Numbered from the stretch's first letter, positions 43,007 to 51,503 are shown. The stretch is 64,000 nt of DNA from JABIBT01 sp964481835 (GCA_964481835.1 CAYZTT010000001.1:1-64000), one strand, 5' to 3'. A program made the numbers and translations. The notes: generated by a model not told the origin, from the letters alone.

Positions 43007-44285
43007 TCTTCAATCCCCCGATTTTCTTTTTGTTGTTCATATACTTTCTTAAAGGTTTTGGAATTGTAATCGTACCATCTTCGTTTTGAAAATTCTCTAG
43101 AATTGCGACCATTGCCCTGGATGTTGCGACCATTGTGTTGTTTAACATATGGCAAAATTTCTTTTCGTCTCCGTCGATATATTTCACATTTAAGGTTGCA
43201 GATTGATATTCCCCAGTATTACTTGCGGATGTAAGTTCTTGATATTCATTCTGCCTTGGAAACCACCCTTCAATATCATATTGTTTGGTTTGTTTTCCCC
43301 CCATATCCCCGGAGCATATCTCGACGACGCGGAATGGAATTCCTAATTTTTTGAAAAATGCCTCTGTTATCGATTCCATCTCTTCAAGTAATCCATACGA
43401 GGATTCATGATCGGATATAACTACTTGTTCCACTTTGTTAAACTGGTGCATCCGGAATAGTCCTTTTGTGTCTACCCCTCTGGAGCCAATTTCTTTTCTA
43501 AAGCAAGGCGTTACAGTGCATATCTTGATAGGCAGATCTTTTTTGTTTAAAGTTTTATTAATGTACATAGAGACTAGGGGATGTTCCCCTGTGCCAATTA
43601 AATATAGGTCTTCTTTTTCTAATTTGTAGATAGTATCCTCGAAATCTTGGAGTGTTACCGTCCCTCCAAGTGTTTTACGGTTTAATGCCAATGGGGGTGA
43701 AACTAATTTGAACCCTTTGTCCAATAAGAAATCCACTCCAAATCGTTGTAATGCAAGGTCTAGTTCAGCCATTTCCCCTATAAGAAAATTGAATCCTTGC
43801 CCTGTGGATATTCTAGCAGCTTCAAAATTGGCTAATCCTGCTTTCTCGATTAGCTCGCTGTGGGATTTTAATTCAAATTTGAACTCTGGTTTTTTCCCTG
43901 AAAACCGGAAAGGTATATTGTCTTTTGCATCTTTTCCAGTCGGAACTTTTTCATGCAATACATTTGGAATTCTTTCTAAATAGGATTCAATTTGCCCCAT
44001 TAGTTCGGTCATCTCATTCTCGAGTAGACTTATTTTTTGGGGAACTTCCTTGGCTTGTTTTAAGATATTTTCATATGGTTTTTTCTCAGTTTTTAATTTC
44101 CTGATTTGTTCTGTAAGTTCATTCCTTTTGTGTCTAAGTTTATCCGTTTTTTGCTTTAATAGACGCCATTTCTTATCTCTTTCAAGAATTAAATCCAACC
44201 ACTCTATCTTCTCAGATTGATTCCTCTGGGTAAAAGACTCCTTTAATTTATCATAATTTTCTTTTATAAACCGGAGGTATAACAT
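42993..44285 (-). CDS. serS: Seryl-tRNA synthetase
   Basis: 430 residues from ATG 44285; the longer TTG start lies inside the leader, and CATTTATATAAC ~30 bp upstream fits a near-leaderless start. The N-terminal coiled-coil arm (~30-105) is present. Class II motifs: motif 2 PCFRKEIGSRGVDTKGLFR and motif 3 CHMLNNTMVATSRAMVAILE. It is the common (bacterial-type) SerRS form rather than the rare methanogen type. It charges tRNA-Ser. Confidence 0.97.
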   Translation of the reverse strand: MLYLRFIKENYDKLKESFTQRNQSEKIEWLDLILERDKKWRLLKQKTDKLRHKRNELTEQIRKLKTEKKPYENILKQAKEVPQKISLLENEMTELMGQIESYLERIPNVLHEKVPTGKDAKDNIPFRFSGKKPEFKFELKSHSELIEKAGLANFEAARISTGQGFNFLIGEMAELDLALQRFGVDFLLDKGFKLVSPPLALNRKTLGGTVTLQDFEDTIYKLEKEDLYLIGTGEHPLVSMYINKTLNKKDLPIKICTVTPCFRKEIGSRGVDTKGLFRMHQFNKVEQVVISDHESSYGLLEEMESITEAFFKKLGIPFRVVEICSGDMGGKQTKQYDIEGWFPRQNEYQELTSASNTGEYQSATLNVKYIDGDEKKFCHMLNNTMVATSRAMVAILENFQNEDGTITIPKPLRKYMNNKKKIGGLKNGRR

Positions 44286-44418
44286 ACTATAAAATTCCAA
44301 AAAAATAGTTATATAAATGTTTTGTTACCCCTAGATTACATGACTCATTTTGAAATAGATACTAAAAAACATAAACATTTAAAAATAGATAATAAGTTAT
44401 ACATTTGAGGGGTTAATC

Positions 44419-44688
44419 GTGAATAAGAAAGATATGTTCGAAGTTTTTTTCAGGCGAAAACCAGCCATGATACTTGTGGCCTTGAGGAATAGTTCTAAAA
44501 ATCGTTATGGATCTGTTTTGGCAAAAGAAGTAGATTGTACTTATTCTCACGCTGTTAAAATACTCCAAGAGATGGAAAAAAATAAGCTTGTTTTATTCGA
44601 GAAGAAAGGAAGAATAAAGACTATTCAGCTAACTGAATCTGGTGAACAGGTTGCAGACCATATAGAAAGAATAAGAAATATTTTATAA
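44419..44688 (+). CDS. Winged-helix DNA-binding protein (MarR/PadR-like)
   Basis: 89 residues, start GTG 44419 with GAGGGGTT Shine-Dalgarno 5 bases upstream. One winged helix: YGSVLAKEVDCTYSHAVKILQEMEKNKLV is the recognition helix-turn-helix and LFEKKGRIKTIQLTESG is the wing. Probably a dimeric repressor. It overlaps the next gene by one base (TAATG), so the two are coupled. Confidence 0.75.
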   Translation: MNKKDMFEVFFRRKPAMILVALRNSSKNRYGSVLAKEVDCTYSHAVKILQEMEKNKLVLFEKKGRIKTIQLTESGEQVADHIERIRNIL

Positions 44689-44993
44689 TGACTTTTTCTA
44701 AAAGTTTCCCACGGACAACGGAAAAAAGTACTTACCCTGTTTGGGAAGAGATTTATTTGAGTGAAGAAGAGGAAAAAGATGCAGATTTAGAAACTAAAAC
44801 TGATTCTATATCTTTGATGAGAGAATGCATTGAAGACGCTAAGAAAATAATTTTAGACAAAGGCTTGAAAGATTATCAGAGTGATGTTATTTCTATGGCC
44901 ATTTCTTTGTTTGAGAAAAGAGCTAGCCATTCTGTATATAGGAAAGAGCAGAAAGCTAAAGAAAAGTTTGATGAGAAATTTGGACTTAACTAA
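44688..44993 (+). CDS. Unrecognised helical protein coupled to the winged-helix gene
   Basis: 101 residues, acidic N-terminal half (YLSEEEEKDADLETKTD) and a Lys-rich helical C-terminus (DYQSDVISMAISLFEKRAS). No known motif. Start and upstream stop share bases (TAATG), implying translational coupling with the winged-helix regulator and possibly a partner role. Its end overlaps the convergent small membrane gene by 8 bases. Confidence 0.5.
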   Translation: MTFSKSFPRTTEKSTYPVWEEIYLSEEEEKDADLETKTDSISLMRECIEDAKKIILDKGLKDYQSDVISMAISLFEKRASHSVYRKEQKAKEKFDEKFGLN

Positions 44994-45213
44994 TTTTTTT
45001 CTTACTATCTATAATAAAATGTAATATTAAGGGCATCACTAACACGGGCATTATTGCCAAAGCGATTGAAAAGTAACCAACAATCCACCCCCCGGATACA
45101 TTAAAGACTTCTTTAAGTATTATTGGGAGCAATGTTACGGCAATCCCTCCTGCAACTATGAGTATTACTGTTGTGATCGCAATTTTTAACCCGTATCGTG
45201 TTGTTTCTTTCAT
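44986..45213 (-). CDS. Two-helix membrane protein (75 aa)
   Basis: 75 residues: short N-terminus METTRYGLK-like, two hydrophobic helices (~10-34 and ~43-67) separated by a short loop (FNVSGGW), and a Lys-rich tail. Family not recognised. It lies just downstream of tRNA-Lys on the same strand with only ~12 bases between, so it may share that transcript. Confidence 0.5.
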   Translation of the reverse strand: MKETTRYGLKIAITTVILIVAGGIAVTLLPIILKEVFNVSGGWIVGYFSIALAIMPVLVMPLILHFIIDSKKKIS

Positions 45214-45225
45214 TTAAAATAAATA

Positions 45226-45300
45226 TGGGCCCGATGGGATTTGAACCCACGACCCCCTGGTTAAGAGCCAGGTGCTACCACCAAACTGAGCTACGGACCC
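45226..45300 (-). tRNA. tRNA-Lys (CTT)
   Basis: The minus strand folds into a 75-base cloverleaf. The acceptor stem is GGGTCCG with CGGGCCC, the D arm is GCTC/TAGC with a 10-base loop, and the anticodon stem CCTGG/CCAGG encloses the loop CTCTTAA (anticodon CTT, Lys). A 5-base variable region precedes the T arm GTGGG-TTCAAAT-CCCAT, and the discriminator is A. CCA is not encoded and no intron is present. One weak pair in the D stem (C-T) is the only imperfection. Confidence 0.96.
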
Positions 45301-45340
45301 AATAAGAAAAAGAGCTAAAACTCAATTTAAAAAACTTTTG

Positions 45341-46099
45341 TTACACATTATTTGCGACTAACCACATAAATAACATGTAACAGATAAATAAGAAGAAAAT
45401 TATATTTGCGATCCAGACTAGTTTTTCCTTCCCCGGTATGAATGCGTGCAATAATACCAAAACTAGGGATATGGCAAGTGCAAGAGATATAATCAAAACC
45501 TGGTTGTCTCCAATATTCTGATATATGTGTTCTTTCATATCACTACAGTCTTCTTGTAAACAATATCCTCGGAGTTCGTCCCCAGTATTTGGATCTGTGA
45601 TTGTATATCCTACCATTGCCTGTATGTAGAAGAATACGCCAAGAGACAATGCCATGACTGCAGAAATTAAGATGAATACGCCAACATAGATTAATACCTT
45701 CTTGTAGTTGAAGGACATTTTTGGTTTGAATTCTGATTTGGATTTTTCTTGTTTTTTTGTTTCAGAAAAAGTTTTCTTTTCACTTGCGGGCTTGTTTGCA
45801 TTCTGGAATGCGATATCAATCTTTTCCTTGGGCCAGTTTTTTGAAGCAAGGGCCTGTCTGATTTTAGATTCGGGGATTCCTTTTGCTAATGCTCCATTGA
45901 TAAATGTCAATAGTGTTTTATCTGGGGCCTCACCGGTTGATTTTACTTCTTCAGCTGGTTTTTTTTCGAGGGCGCCAAATGCCTCATTGATCTCCACATT
46001 AGACCAGCCATTTTCTTTGAGAATTTTTTCAAGCTCAGGTTTTTTATAACCCTTTTTTAACCCGTCTTTAATGTAATCTGCTAAACTTTGATCTACCAT
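45341..46099 (-). CDS. Membrane protein with two tandem UBA-like helical repeats
   Basis: 252 residues. Two related units of ~40 residues lie at ~5-43 and ~62-100: DYIKDGLKKGYKKPELEKIL...GWSNVEINEAF and TFINGALAKGIPESKIRQAL...NWPKEKIDIAF. A Lys/Ser-rich linker and three membrane helices (~133-158, 200-218, 226-248) follow, with a loop holding two Cys (GYCLQEDC). The soluble repeats would face the cytoplasm. This repeat-plus-membrane layout looks like a DPANN-type family; function unknown. Confidence 0.65.
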   Translation of the reverse strand: MVDQSLADYIKDGLKKGYKKPELEKILKENGWSNVEINEAFGALEKKPAEEVKSTGEAPDKTLLTFINGALAKGIPESKIRQALASKNWPKEKIDIAFQNANKPASEKKTFSETKKQEKSKSEFKPKMSFNYKKVLIYVGVFILISAVMALSLGVFFYIQAMVGYTITDPNTGDELRGYCLQEDCSDMKEHIYQNIGDNQVLIISLALAISLVLVLLHAFIPGKEKLVWIANIIFFLFICYMLFMWLVANNV

Positions 46100-46206
46100 T
46101 AAATCATTTTCTAGATTTTAGATTTATATAGTTTACTATTCACTAAAGAATCATAACTTAGAAAAAATAGAAAGTTATTTAAAGAATTTTAAAGGGGAAG
46201 AAGTAT

Positions 46207-46911
46207 ATGAAGATAGATTTGAAAAAGAAACCACAGAACGTTACAATTGTTGGGGGATTTCCTGGCTTTGGTTTGGTTGGAACGATTTCTTCTGAGTATT
46301 TGATAGACCATTTACAAGCAGAAAAAATAGGCTCAATATGGTTTTCGGAGATGACTCCAATGCTAGCAATTCACGAAAGTAAAGTTGTGGAGCCTTTTGG
46401 AGTATTTTATAGTAAAAAGTACAATTTAGTTATCTTACATGCAATCACAAATGTTGCGGGAATGGAATGGAAAATCGCAGTAGCAGTGGGAGAATTATAT
46501 AAAAAATTGAAAGCCAAGGAAATAATCTGCATTGAAGGTGTAGGGAGTGTAGGCGGAAAGGGTGGAGAAGATTATTATTATTACACTAATAAAAAAATAA
46601 AAAAATGGGAAGCTACTGGAGTTAAGAAATTGAAAGAAGGAGTGGTTGTTGGGCCAACTGCTAGTTTGATGTTGAAGCTAGATAACATCCCCATTTCATG
46701 TGTGTTTGCGGAGACCGCATCTAAGTTGCCGGATAGCAGAGCTGCAGCGTTAACTATCAAGGCCTTGGATACTTATCTTGGATTAAAGGTAGATTATCAG
46801 CCACTTTTGAAGAAGGCAGAAGAATTTGAAGGAAAGCTGAAGAAGATCTTGGAAGGAACTAAGAAGGCTAAGCAGGTCAAGGATAAAAAAGACGTTACAT
46901 ACATGGGTTAA
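46207..46911 (+). CDS. PAC2 family protein (proteasome assembly chaperone-like)
   Basis: 234 residues. The start VTIVGGFPGFGLVGTISSEYLIDHL and later EGVGSVGG, VVGPTASLMLK and ASKLPDSRAA... motifs define the archaeal PAC2 family (PbaB-like), related to eukaryotic proteasome assembly chaperones. A Lys-rich tail ends in TYMG, loosely like the HbYX-type ends of proteasome partners and like the YMG end of Cdc48 here. A GGGGAAG site precedes ATG 46207. Confidence 0.87.
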   Translation: MKIDLKKKPQNVTIVGGFPGFGLVGTISSEYLIDHLQAEKIGSIWFSEMTPMLAIHESKVVEPFGVFYSKKYNLVILHAITNVAGMEWKIAVAVGELYKKLKAKEIICIEGVGSVGGKGGEDYYYYTNKKIKKWEATGVKKLKEGVVVGPTASLMLKLDNIPISCVFAETASKLPDSRAAALTIKALDTYLGLKVDYQPLLKKAEEFEGKLKKILEGTKKAKQVKDKKDVTYMG

Positions 46912-46941
46912 GTTTATATATTCTTTAGGATTTACTTTTTT

Positions 46942-47352
46942 ATGTCATTTGATAATTTAGCAAAGGTAAGGATTATCCCGGGAATAAGCATATTTGTTGC
47001 CAGTTTTATAGTAATATTTATTGCATTATCTTTGCTCGATACATTGACAAATAAATACCTTTTGAGTATAATCTATTCGTTTTTAGTATTGGTCTTGATT
47101 AAGATTTTATTAATCTATAATGGATTAAATAAGATTCCTGCTAGCTTGACAGGGAGTAACATGATCCGATATAGTATGCTTTGCCATAGCTGCAATTGGG
47201 AGTGGATGTCAAACACAACTGACAAAGAAAGTCCAACTAAATGTCCAAATTGTGGAGAAAGATCCAAGTTAGAGTTAGTAGGCTATAGGAAAGTCCAGAA
47301 ACTCCCGAAGAAGAGTGAGAAGGATCTTACTAGTTTTTTTACAGAAAAATAA
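46942..47352 (+). CDS. Two-helix membrane protein with zinc ribbon
   Basis: 136 residues. Two hydrophobic helices (~13-33 and ~40-58) precede a C4 zinc ribbon (LCHSCNWEW...CPNCGERS, ~84-112) and a basic tail. The ribbon resembles rubredoxin-like or RNA polymerase-type knuckles but no family is recognised. AGTTTATATATTC lies ~25 bp upstream of ATG 46942 (leaderless). Confidence 0.6.
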   Translation: MSFDNLAKVRIIPGISIFVASFIVIFIALSLLDTLTNKYLLSIIYSFLVLVLIKILLIYNGLNKIPASLTGSNMIRYSMLCHSCNWEWMSNTTDKESPTKCPNCGERSKLELVGYRKVQKLPKKSEKDLTSFFTEK

Positions 47353-47371
47353 AAAATAAAAGAATAAAGGT

Positions 47372-47575
47372 TTACTTTTTTTTCTTTTTGACAGCTTTTT
47401 TCTTAGTTGTTTTTTTCTTTACAGCCTTCTTTTTGGCTGCTGGCTTTTTCTTAGCGGCTTTTTTCTTTTTTCCGCCTCTAGCCATTTTAGCCTCACAAAC
47501 ATTACCTTTTCCATCTACATAATAAAGGTAACCTGGCTTTCTTGTAACAACATTTTTAGCAACGACCTTCCCCAA
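47372..47575 (-). CDS. Lysine/alanine-rich basic protein (histone H1-like tail)
   Basis: About 67 residues from TTG 47575, chosen because GGAGGTGA lies 5 bases upstream; the GTG at 47584 is part of that Shine-Dalgarno. A small folded N-terminal part (VVAKNVVTRKPGYLYYVDGKGNVCEAKM) is followed by ~35 residues of almost pure Lys/Ala/Thr (KKKAAKKKP-type repeats), like H1/HC1 tails. It probably binds DNA or RNA non-specifically; its strong ribosome site suggests abundance. A TATA-like ACTATATAAT lies upstream. Confidence 0.72.
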   Translation of the reverse strand: MGKVVAKNVVTRKPGYLYYVDGKGNVCEAKMARGGKKKKAAKKKPAAKKKAVKKKTTKKKAVKKKKK

Positions 47576-47652
47576 TAAATTCACCTCCTTGAAACATGAT
47601 ATCTAAATTTTGATTATATAGTATTTAAATATTTCCATTTGTCGACGACGAA

Positions 47653-48246
47653 TCAAGTATTTTCGTCTCTAGCGGATAGTGCTCGAGTCATAGAGTAAAC
47701 TACTCTCAGAATTAATTCTAAAGCAAAGACGAAGACAAAATAGTAGATTAGGATGTCCAACAGCGAGGGTACTTGCATAATTAATGACCATGACTGCGTC
47801 CAATCAAATGCGGTTATCCCGTCTGTAAGGAAAACTGCCAATAAAGCAAAGGGGACTAGTTTGGCTATATCTTTGGCTAAATCCTGGTGGTAATATGAAG
47901 CAATTCTGATGGCAGCGATCATTGCCATGGAAATCAGCAGTATATTGGAGACTATTGCATCCGGACTTTGCGCCATGAATATCGCTGCGAATGCTACGAA
48001 CCATACCATCAAAAATAATGGAAAAAATAGTAAATATTCTAATATATATAGGAGAAGTGCAAAAAATTTGAATAGGAATGCGTGCTCAACATGGTTATAT
48101 TGACCCAGGTTTAAATTGAATATATCTCTCGTAGCTACAAATTTATAGAGATTGTATACTATTATTGCATATACTGCTAAACCCACTATAAATAAAATTA
48201 GGGGCCTTAGAATCTCATATGCTCCCCCTGGAGATAGTTGTATCAT
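47653..48246 (-). CDS. Five-helix membrane protein (197 aa)
   Basis: 197 residues with about five hydrophobic helices (~12-35, 55-85, 87-108, 122-142, 155-180), few charges, and a short C-terminal tail SARDENT. Family not recognised. A hairpin GACGAA...TTCGTC spans its stop codon (47647-47667) and may mark transcript end. Likely a transporter- or scaffold-type membrane protein, but nothing specific can be said. Confidence 0.6.
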   Translation of the reverse strand: MIQLSPGGAYEILRPLILFIVGLAVYAIIVYNLYKFVATRDIFNLNLGQYNHVEHAFLFKFFALLLYILEYLLFFPLFLMVWFVAFAAIFMAQSPDAIVSNILLISMAMIAAIRIASYYHQDLAKDIAKLVPFALLAVFLTDGITAFDWTQSWSLIMQVPSLLDILIYYFVFVFALELILRVVYSMTRALSARDENT

Positions 48247-48383
48247 ATTTTTATATTCTTGTTAGTAAGTTTATAAAATTTTTGTTGAACTACTTTTAGT
48301 CTTTGATAGAATTATTTTATAATAAATATTATTGTATATTCTTAGAACTTTTAGGGACAGTATATTTTGTTATTGCTTAAAGG

Positions 48384-48935
48384 TTATAAACTCAAATAAA
48401 CTCGTTTTTCATCAAATGGGCCTTTCTCATCTGGACCAATATCCTCATATATTCTTTTTAATTGATATGCTATCCTATCCGCCAAATTTACTAAGGGATA
48501 TAGTCTATCTCCGTCCTTTTCTTGTCTGAATCTCCGTCGGGAAAGCTCTGTATGGAACATTTCCCCCACTAAAGGAACAAGATCTTCTAGAAGGGGGGAT
48601 CTTTGGTCGCGCCCGTCTATAATTATGGAAGTTCGGGCGATGTCTATCTGGCCAGATAATCCTTCTATAAGCTGGGCAATAGTTGGCACCCTTCCGCTCA
48701 TTCGGCCTATCTTTCTAAAATGCTCTTCGCCCAGAACCATGAACCTAAAATCCTGTGGCCCAGAAAGGGTTGTGGCGATATCTACTTGTTTTCTTTGTTT
48801 TCCAAGCATTTCTTGTGCTTTTCTTACATCTCTTGGGTTTGTAGAAAGTGTGGCAACATATATCTCTGGGATTGCCCCATGGTTCGATTCATCTATCCCT
48901 ATCCAATACCCTATATTTGTTGCTATGGAAGTCAC
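48384..48935 (-). CDS. Unrecognised protein with RNase H-like/DUF3800-like features
   Basis: 183 residues, GTG start at 48935 with a TATA-like CTTATAAATTT ~30 bp upstream. The N-terminal YWIGIDESNHG...EIYVATLS, the middle SIIIDGRD and the C-terminal LVNLADRIAYQL echo the first Asp/Glu, second Asp and ADxxA features of RNase H-fold DUF3800-type nucleases. The match is only by pattern. CGN arginine codons are more common here than in housekeeping neighbours. Could be an accessory nuclease; alternative is an unrelated unknown. Confidence 0.45.
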   Translation of the reverse strand: MTSIATNIGYWIGIDESNHGAIPEIYVATLSTNPRDVRKAQEMLGKQRKQVDIATTLSGPQDFRFMVLGEEHFRKIGRMSGRVPTIAQLIEGLSGQIDIARTSIIIDGRDQRSPLLEDLVPLVGEMFHTELSRRRFRQEKDGDRLYPLVNLADRIAYQLKRIYEDIGPDEKGPFDEKRVYLSL

Positions 48936-48990
48936 CCCTTCAAGTAATTGGTGTTAGGAGAAATTTATAAGCATTTATTGATTAGAACTG

Positions 48991-49836
48991 TTATTCTTCA
49001 ATATCGTCAAGGACATTTCTCACTTTTTTTAGTTGCTCTTTTGATACATGCGTGTAAATTTGAGTAGTAGACAGATCCGAATGGCCAAGTAACTCCTGAA
49101 TTATTCGTATATCTACTCCTGCATCTAGATTGTGGGTGGCAAAGGAGTGCCTTAGTTTGTGTGCAGTCACCTTTTTGCTTATTTTTGCCAATTTTGCGGT
49201 ATTTGATATTATTTTTTGAACATTTCTTGCCGAAAGGTGATCTTTTTTCCCAGGAAAGAGATATTGTTCTCTTTCGTCTATTGTTTGTATATATTTCTTA
49301 ATTTCATGTGTTAGTTTCTCTGATAAGAAAAATGCCCTATCTTTTCCGCCTTTTCCAGATCTGACCCACCCCATGCCATTTTCTAATTCAATATCCATGA
49401 TCTTTAGGTTTACACATTCACTCACCCTCAACCCAGTGGAGTATAGTAGTCTCATAATCAATAGGGATTTTTTTGAAGGAGCTCTTTCAAACAATCTCCT
49501 TACTTCTTCTTTTGTTAGGAATATCGGTATTGACTTGGGGATTTTTGGAGTTTTTAGATTTACTATACTCATCCCCATAACTTCATGGAAAAAGAACTTT
49601 AATGCCGCCTTCTTTACTGCGATGGATCTGGGAGCATGATCTGAGTCGGAAACTAAATATGCAAAATATTCTTTGATATCTTCTTCAAGAATTTGGGGAG
49701 GATGCCTATCTTCAGGAAGATTCTTATTTACATGATTTAGAAAAAGTTTGACATTTTGGACATATGATTCTCTTGTTCTTTGAGAGAACCCCCTTAATTT
49801 CATTTCAGTAACTAGCCTTTTTAGACAAATCCCCAT
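48991..49836 (-). CDS. xerA: XerA-type tyrosine recombinase
   Basis: 281 residues. The N-terminal SAM-like core-binding domain (~1-95) precedes the catalytic domain with the conserved set: R137 in STGLRVSE, the HxxR pair H226/R229 in AHKLRHSFATH, H252 in LGHSDLS and the nucleophile Y261 in TQIYTH. Length and motifs fit archaeal XerA, which resolves chromosome dimers at dif, but an integrase of an element is possible. A TATA box CTTTTATATACC (~49872-49883) and GAGGG lie upstream. Confidence 0.92.
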   Translation of the reverse strand: MGICLKRLVTEMKLRGFSQRTRESYVQNVKLFLNHVNKNLPEDRHPPQILEEDIKEYFAYLVSDSDHAPRSIAVKKAALKFFFHEVMGMSIVNLKTPKIPKSIPIFLTKEEVRRLFERAPSKKSLLIMRLLYSTGLRVSECVNLKIMDIELENGMGWVRSGKGGKDRAFFLSEKLTHEIKKYIQTIDEREQYLFPGKKDHLSARNVQKIISNTAKLAKISKKVTAHKLRHSFATHNLDAGVDIRIIQELLGHSDLSTTQIYTHVSKEQLKKVRNVLDDIEE

Positions 49837-49934
49837 GAAAATCCCTCTTTTTAGAGTATTTTTAGGATAAATGGTATATAAAAGTTCGCATAAGGTATGT
49901 TAGGCGAATTAGTGTTCTATTTTGCCTTCTTGAG

Positions 49935-49949
49935 GAGTAAATAATACTC
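49935..49949. repeat. Short inverted repeat upstream of xerA
   Basis: GAGTAAATAATACTC is a perfect 5-bp inverted repeat with a 5-base loop, between xerA and the next gene. It may be an operator or hairpin; too short to be assigned as a recombination site. Confidence 0.3.
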
Positions 49950-49978
49950 TATTCAGAGAAATTTAAAAATCTACCGAA

Positions 49979-50359
49979 TTATGCAAGCTCTTCCAAAAGT
50001 GCTTGATATTCCCGGGACCTTCTTAAGGCATCTTTCTTTTTGCCTTTCCGTGTAAGAATGTAAATTGCTCCTTCGCCTTCTTCCATCCTTCTTTCTACTG
50101 CGAAGGAAGTTGCACTAAACCCAGTTATATCTGTCAAATTCTCTGGGAGTTCATATCCTGAATGGGACCTGAATGGACCTGAACGGCAAGTTAAATCTAT
50201 TATCCTAAGTTCTCTGTCAAAGTACAATTCATACCCTTTGCTAGTATTAACTACATGAATCACATCTCCATCTCTCTCAGGAACGCTTGCAAATAAGGAC
50301 TCTATAGTCCTTACTAGATTAGAGGAAAAATCGTGTGGGATGAATATTGGGGCTTTCAT
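49979..50359 (-). CDS. Unrecognised protein, paralogue of its upstream neighbour (126 aa)
   Basis: 126 residues, not recognised. Its segment GPFRSHSGYELPENL...FAVERRMEEGEGAIYIL aligns with GPFTSLSGSEMPRRF...FLVEKRQEGRHQGLYLH in the gene at 50397-50732, so the two are tandem paralogues with a shared small domain. A basic C-terminal tail (RKGKKKDALRRSREY) is unique to this copy. A GTTTAAAACC-type box lies upstream. Confidence 0.55.
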   Translation of the reverse strand: MKAPIFIPHDFSSNLVRTIESLFASVPERDGDVIHVVNTSKGYELYFDRELRIIDLTCRSGPFRSHSGYELPENLTDITGFSATSFAVERRMEEGEGAIYILTRKGKKKDALRRSREYQALLEELA

Positions 50360-50396
50360 TTTGAATTATTTATCTTTTAATTTTTGCTAAAAGGTT

Positions 50397-50732
50397 TTAA
50401 ACATGCAAATAGAGTCCCTGATGCCTTCCTTCTTGACGCTTCTCTACGAGAAAATAGTCTGGATCTGGGCCTATAAATTCATAAAATCTCCGGGGCATTT
50501 CGCTCCCAGATAATGAAGTGAAGGGACCTAGTTCCTTTAAATCTCCGAGTTCCTTTAACTCTTGTACCTTTGAAGGTTTTCTTCCGAGAGGATATAGTAA
50601 AAATTCTCCGTCTTTTGTTTGGGCTACACCCACTGCAATCGCGTTCTCAAAGGTTGCCAGAGTTAGCTCTATTGATCTCCTTAGCCTTTGCCATCTTGGC
50701 ACTCTCACTGATGTAGGTTGTTTTTGTTTCAT
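50397..50732 (-). CDS. Unrecognised protein, paralogue of its downstream neighbour (111 aa)
   Basis: 111 residues. A very basic N-terminus (VRVPRWQRLRRSIEL) precedes a domain with TLATFENAIAVGVAQTKDGE and the shared motif GPF-[RT]-S-x-SG-x-E-[LM]-P...VE-[KR]-R-x-EG. It lies 37 bases upstream of its paralogue on the same strand. Function unknown; conserved polar residues Ser, Glu and Arg could make a binding or catalytic site, but this is speculation. Confidence 0.55.
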   Translation of the reverse strand: MKQKQPTSVRVPRWQRLRRSIELTLATFENAIAVGVAQTKDGEFLLYPLGRKPSKVQELKELGDLKELGPFTSLSGSEMPRRFYEFIGPDPDYFLVEKRQEGRHQGLYLHV

Positions 50733-50775
50733 TTTTTAATTGCGGAGGTTTGTAGAAAATTAGCTATTTATAAAA

Positions 50776-51078
50776 CTATCTCTCTTTTCTCTCTGGCCTT
50801 TTCAGGGGTTCTGCCTTTACGGCTTTGGGGTTTAATCCTAAAATTATATCCACTAGTTCTGCTACTTTTCCTGTTTCTTGGGGATCTTGTGTAGCTACAA
50901 CCCCTACTTTTCTTTTTAATATACCTTCTGCTGCGAGATAGCTCTCGACCCACTTCGTAAGTCCTTCTTCCCCGTCTTTGAAGGTTGAAAGATTTGCATG
51001 GTTGAATCCCCCGTATGCATCTAGAGACAATAAATATTGGCCATTTACCATATTGTATCCTGCGGATAATAGTTTCAT
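50776..51078 (-). CDS. Unrecognised small soluble protein (100 aa)
   Basis: 100 residues. Begins MKLLSAGYNMVNGQYLLSLD, then an acidic stretch (FKDGEEGLTKWVESYLAAEG) and a basic tail (EPLKRPERKER). It lies upstream of the paralogue pair on the same strand (43-base gap). No motif recognised. Confidence 0.5.
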   Translation of the reverse strand: MKLLSAGYNMVNGQYLLSLDAYGGFNHANLSTFKDGEEGLTKWVESYLAAEGILKRKVGVVATQDPQETGKVAELVDIILGLNPKAVKAEPLKRPERKER

Positions 51079-51175
51079 TTTTCTTAATATCTCCTATAAA
51101 ATAAGGACCGCCAGGCCCTTTTTAAATGTATCTATTTGTAGCTATTGTATAGTGACAAAAGATTTAAAGAAAATA

Positions 51176-51403
51176 TTACATATGTTTTTTCATATATTCA
51201 TACCAAATGGCAACTAGGAATGGTACAAATGCAATTAGAATCCAATTTATTTTATGATACCAAGCCCCAAATACAACTAAAACAAATGTTATTAAGAATA
51301 ATGCCAATGTTAAAGAATCAAAGCTTTTGTTCACTGTTTGGGCAGGCTTTTTAATTTTCCTTTTAGTTGACTTCTTTTTTGTAACCTTCTTTTTCTTGGG
51401 CAT
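51176..51403 (-). CDS. Small membrane protein with Lys-rich N-terminus (75 aa)
   Basis: 75 residues. A strongly basic N-terminal tail (PKKKKVTKKKSTKRKIKKP) is followed by two hydrophobic helices (~30-47 and ~51-66). Start ATG 51403 has AGGTGAT Shine-Dalgarno ~6 bases upstream. The basic tail may touch nucleic acid or lipid head groups; function unknown. Confidence 0.55.
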   Translation of the reverse strand: MPKKKKVTKKKSTKRKIKKPAQTVNKSFDSLTLALFLITFVLVVFGAWYHKINWILIAFVPFLVAIWYEYMKKHM

Positions 51404-51503
51404 TAAATATCACCTATTAATTAATTTTTGAAATTTTAAGTATATAAATCTTATGTTTGAAAAGCAAAAAGTTTAATAACTAGTTTAGTTAAAAAGTTAA
51501 ATA

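Noticed and set aside
48991..49836. Phage or plasmid integrase with attachment sites
   Set aside because: Length and motifs fit host XerA; no tRNA-flanking direct repeat or adjacent phage genes were seen, and the tRNA-Lys 4 kb away is intact without a visible duplicate end.
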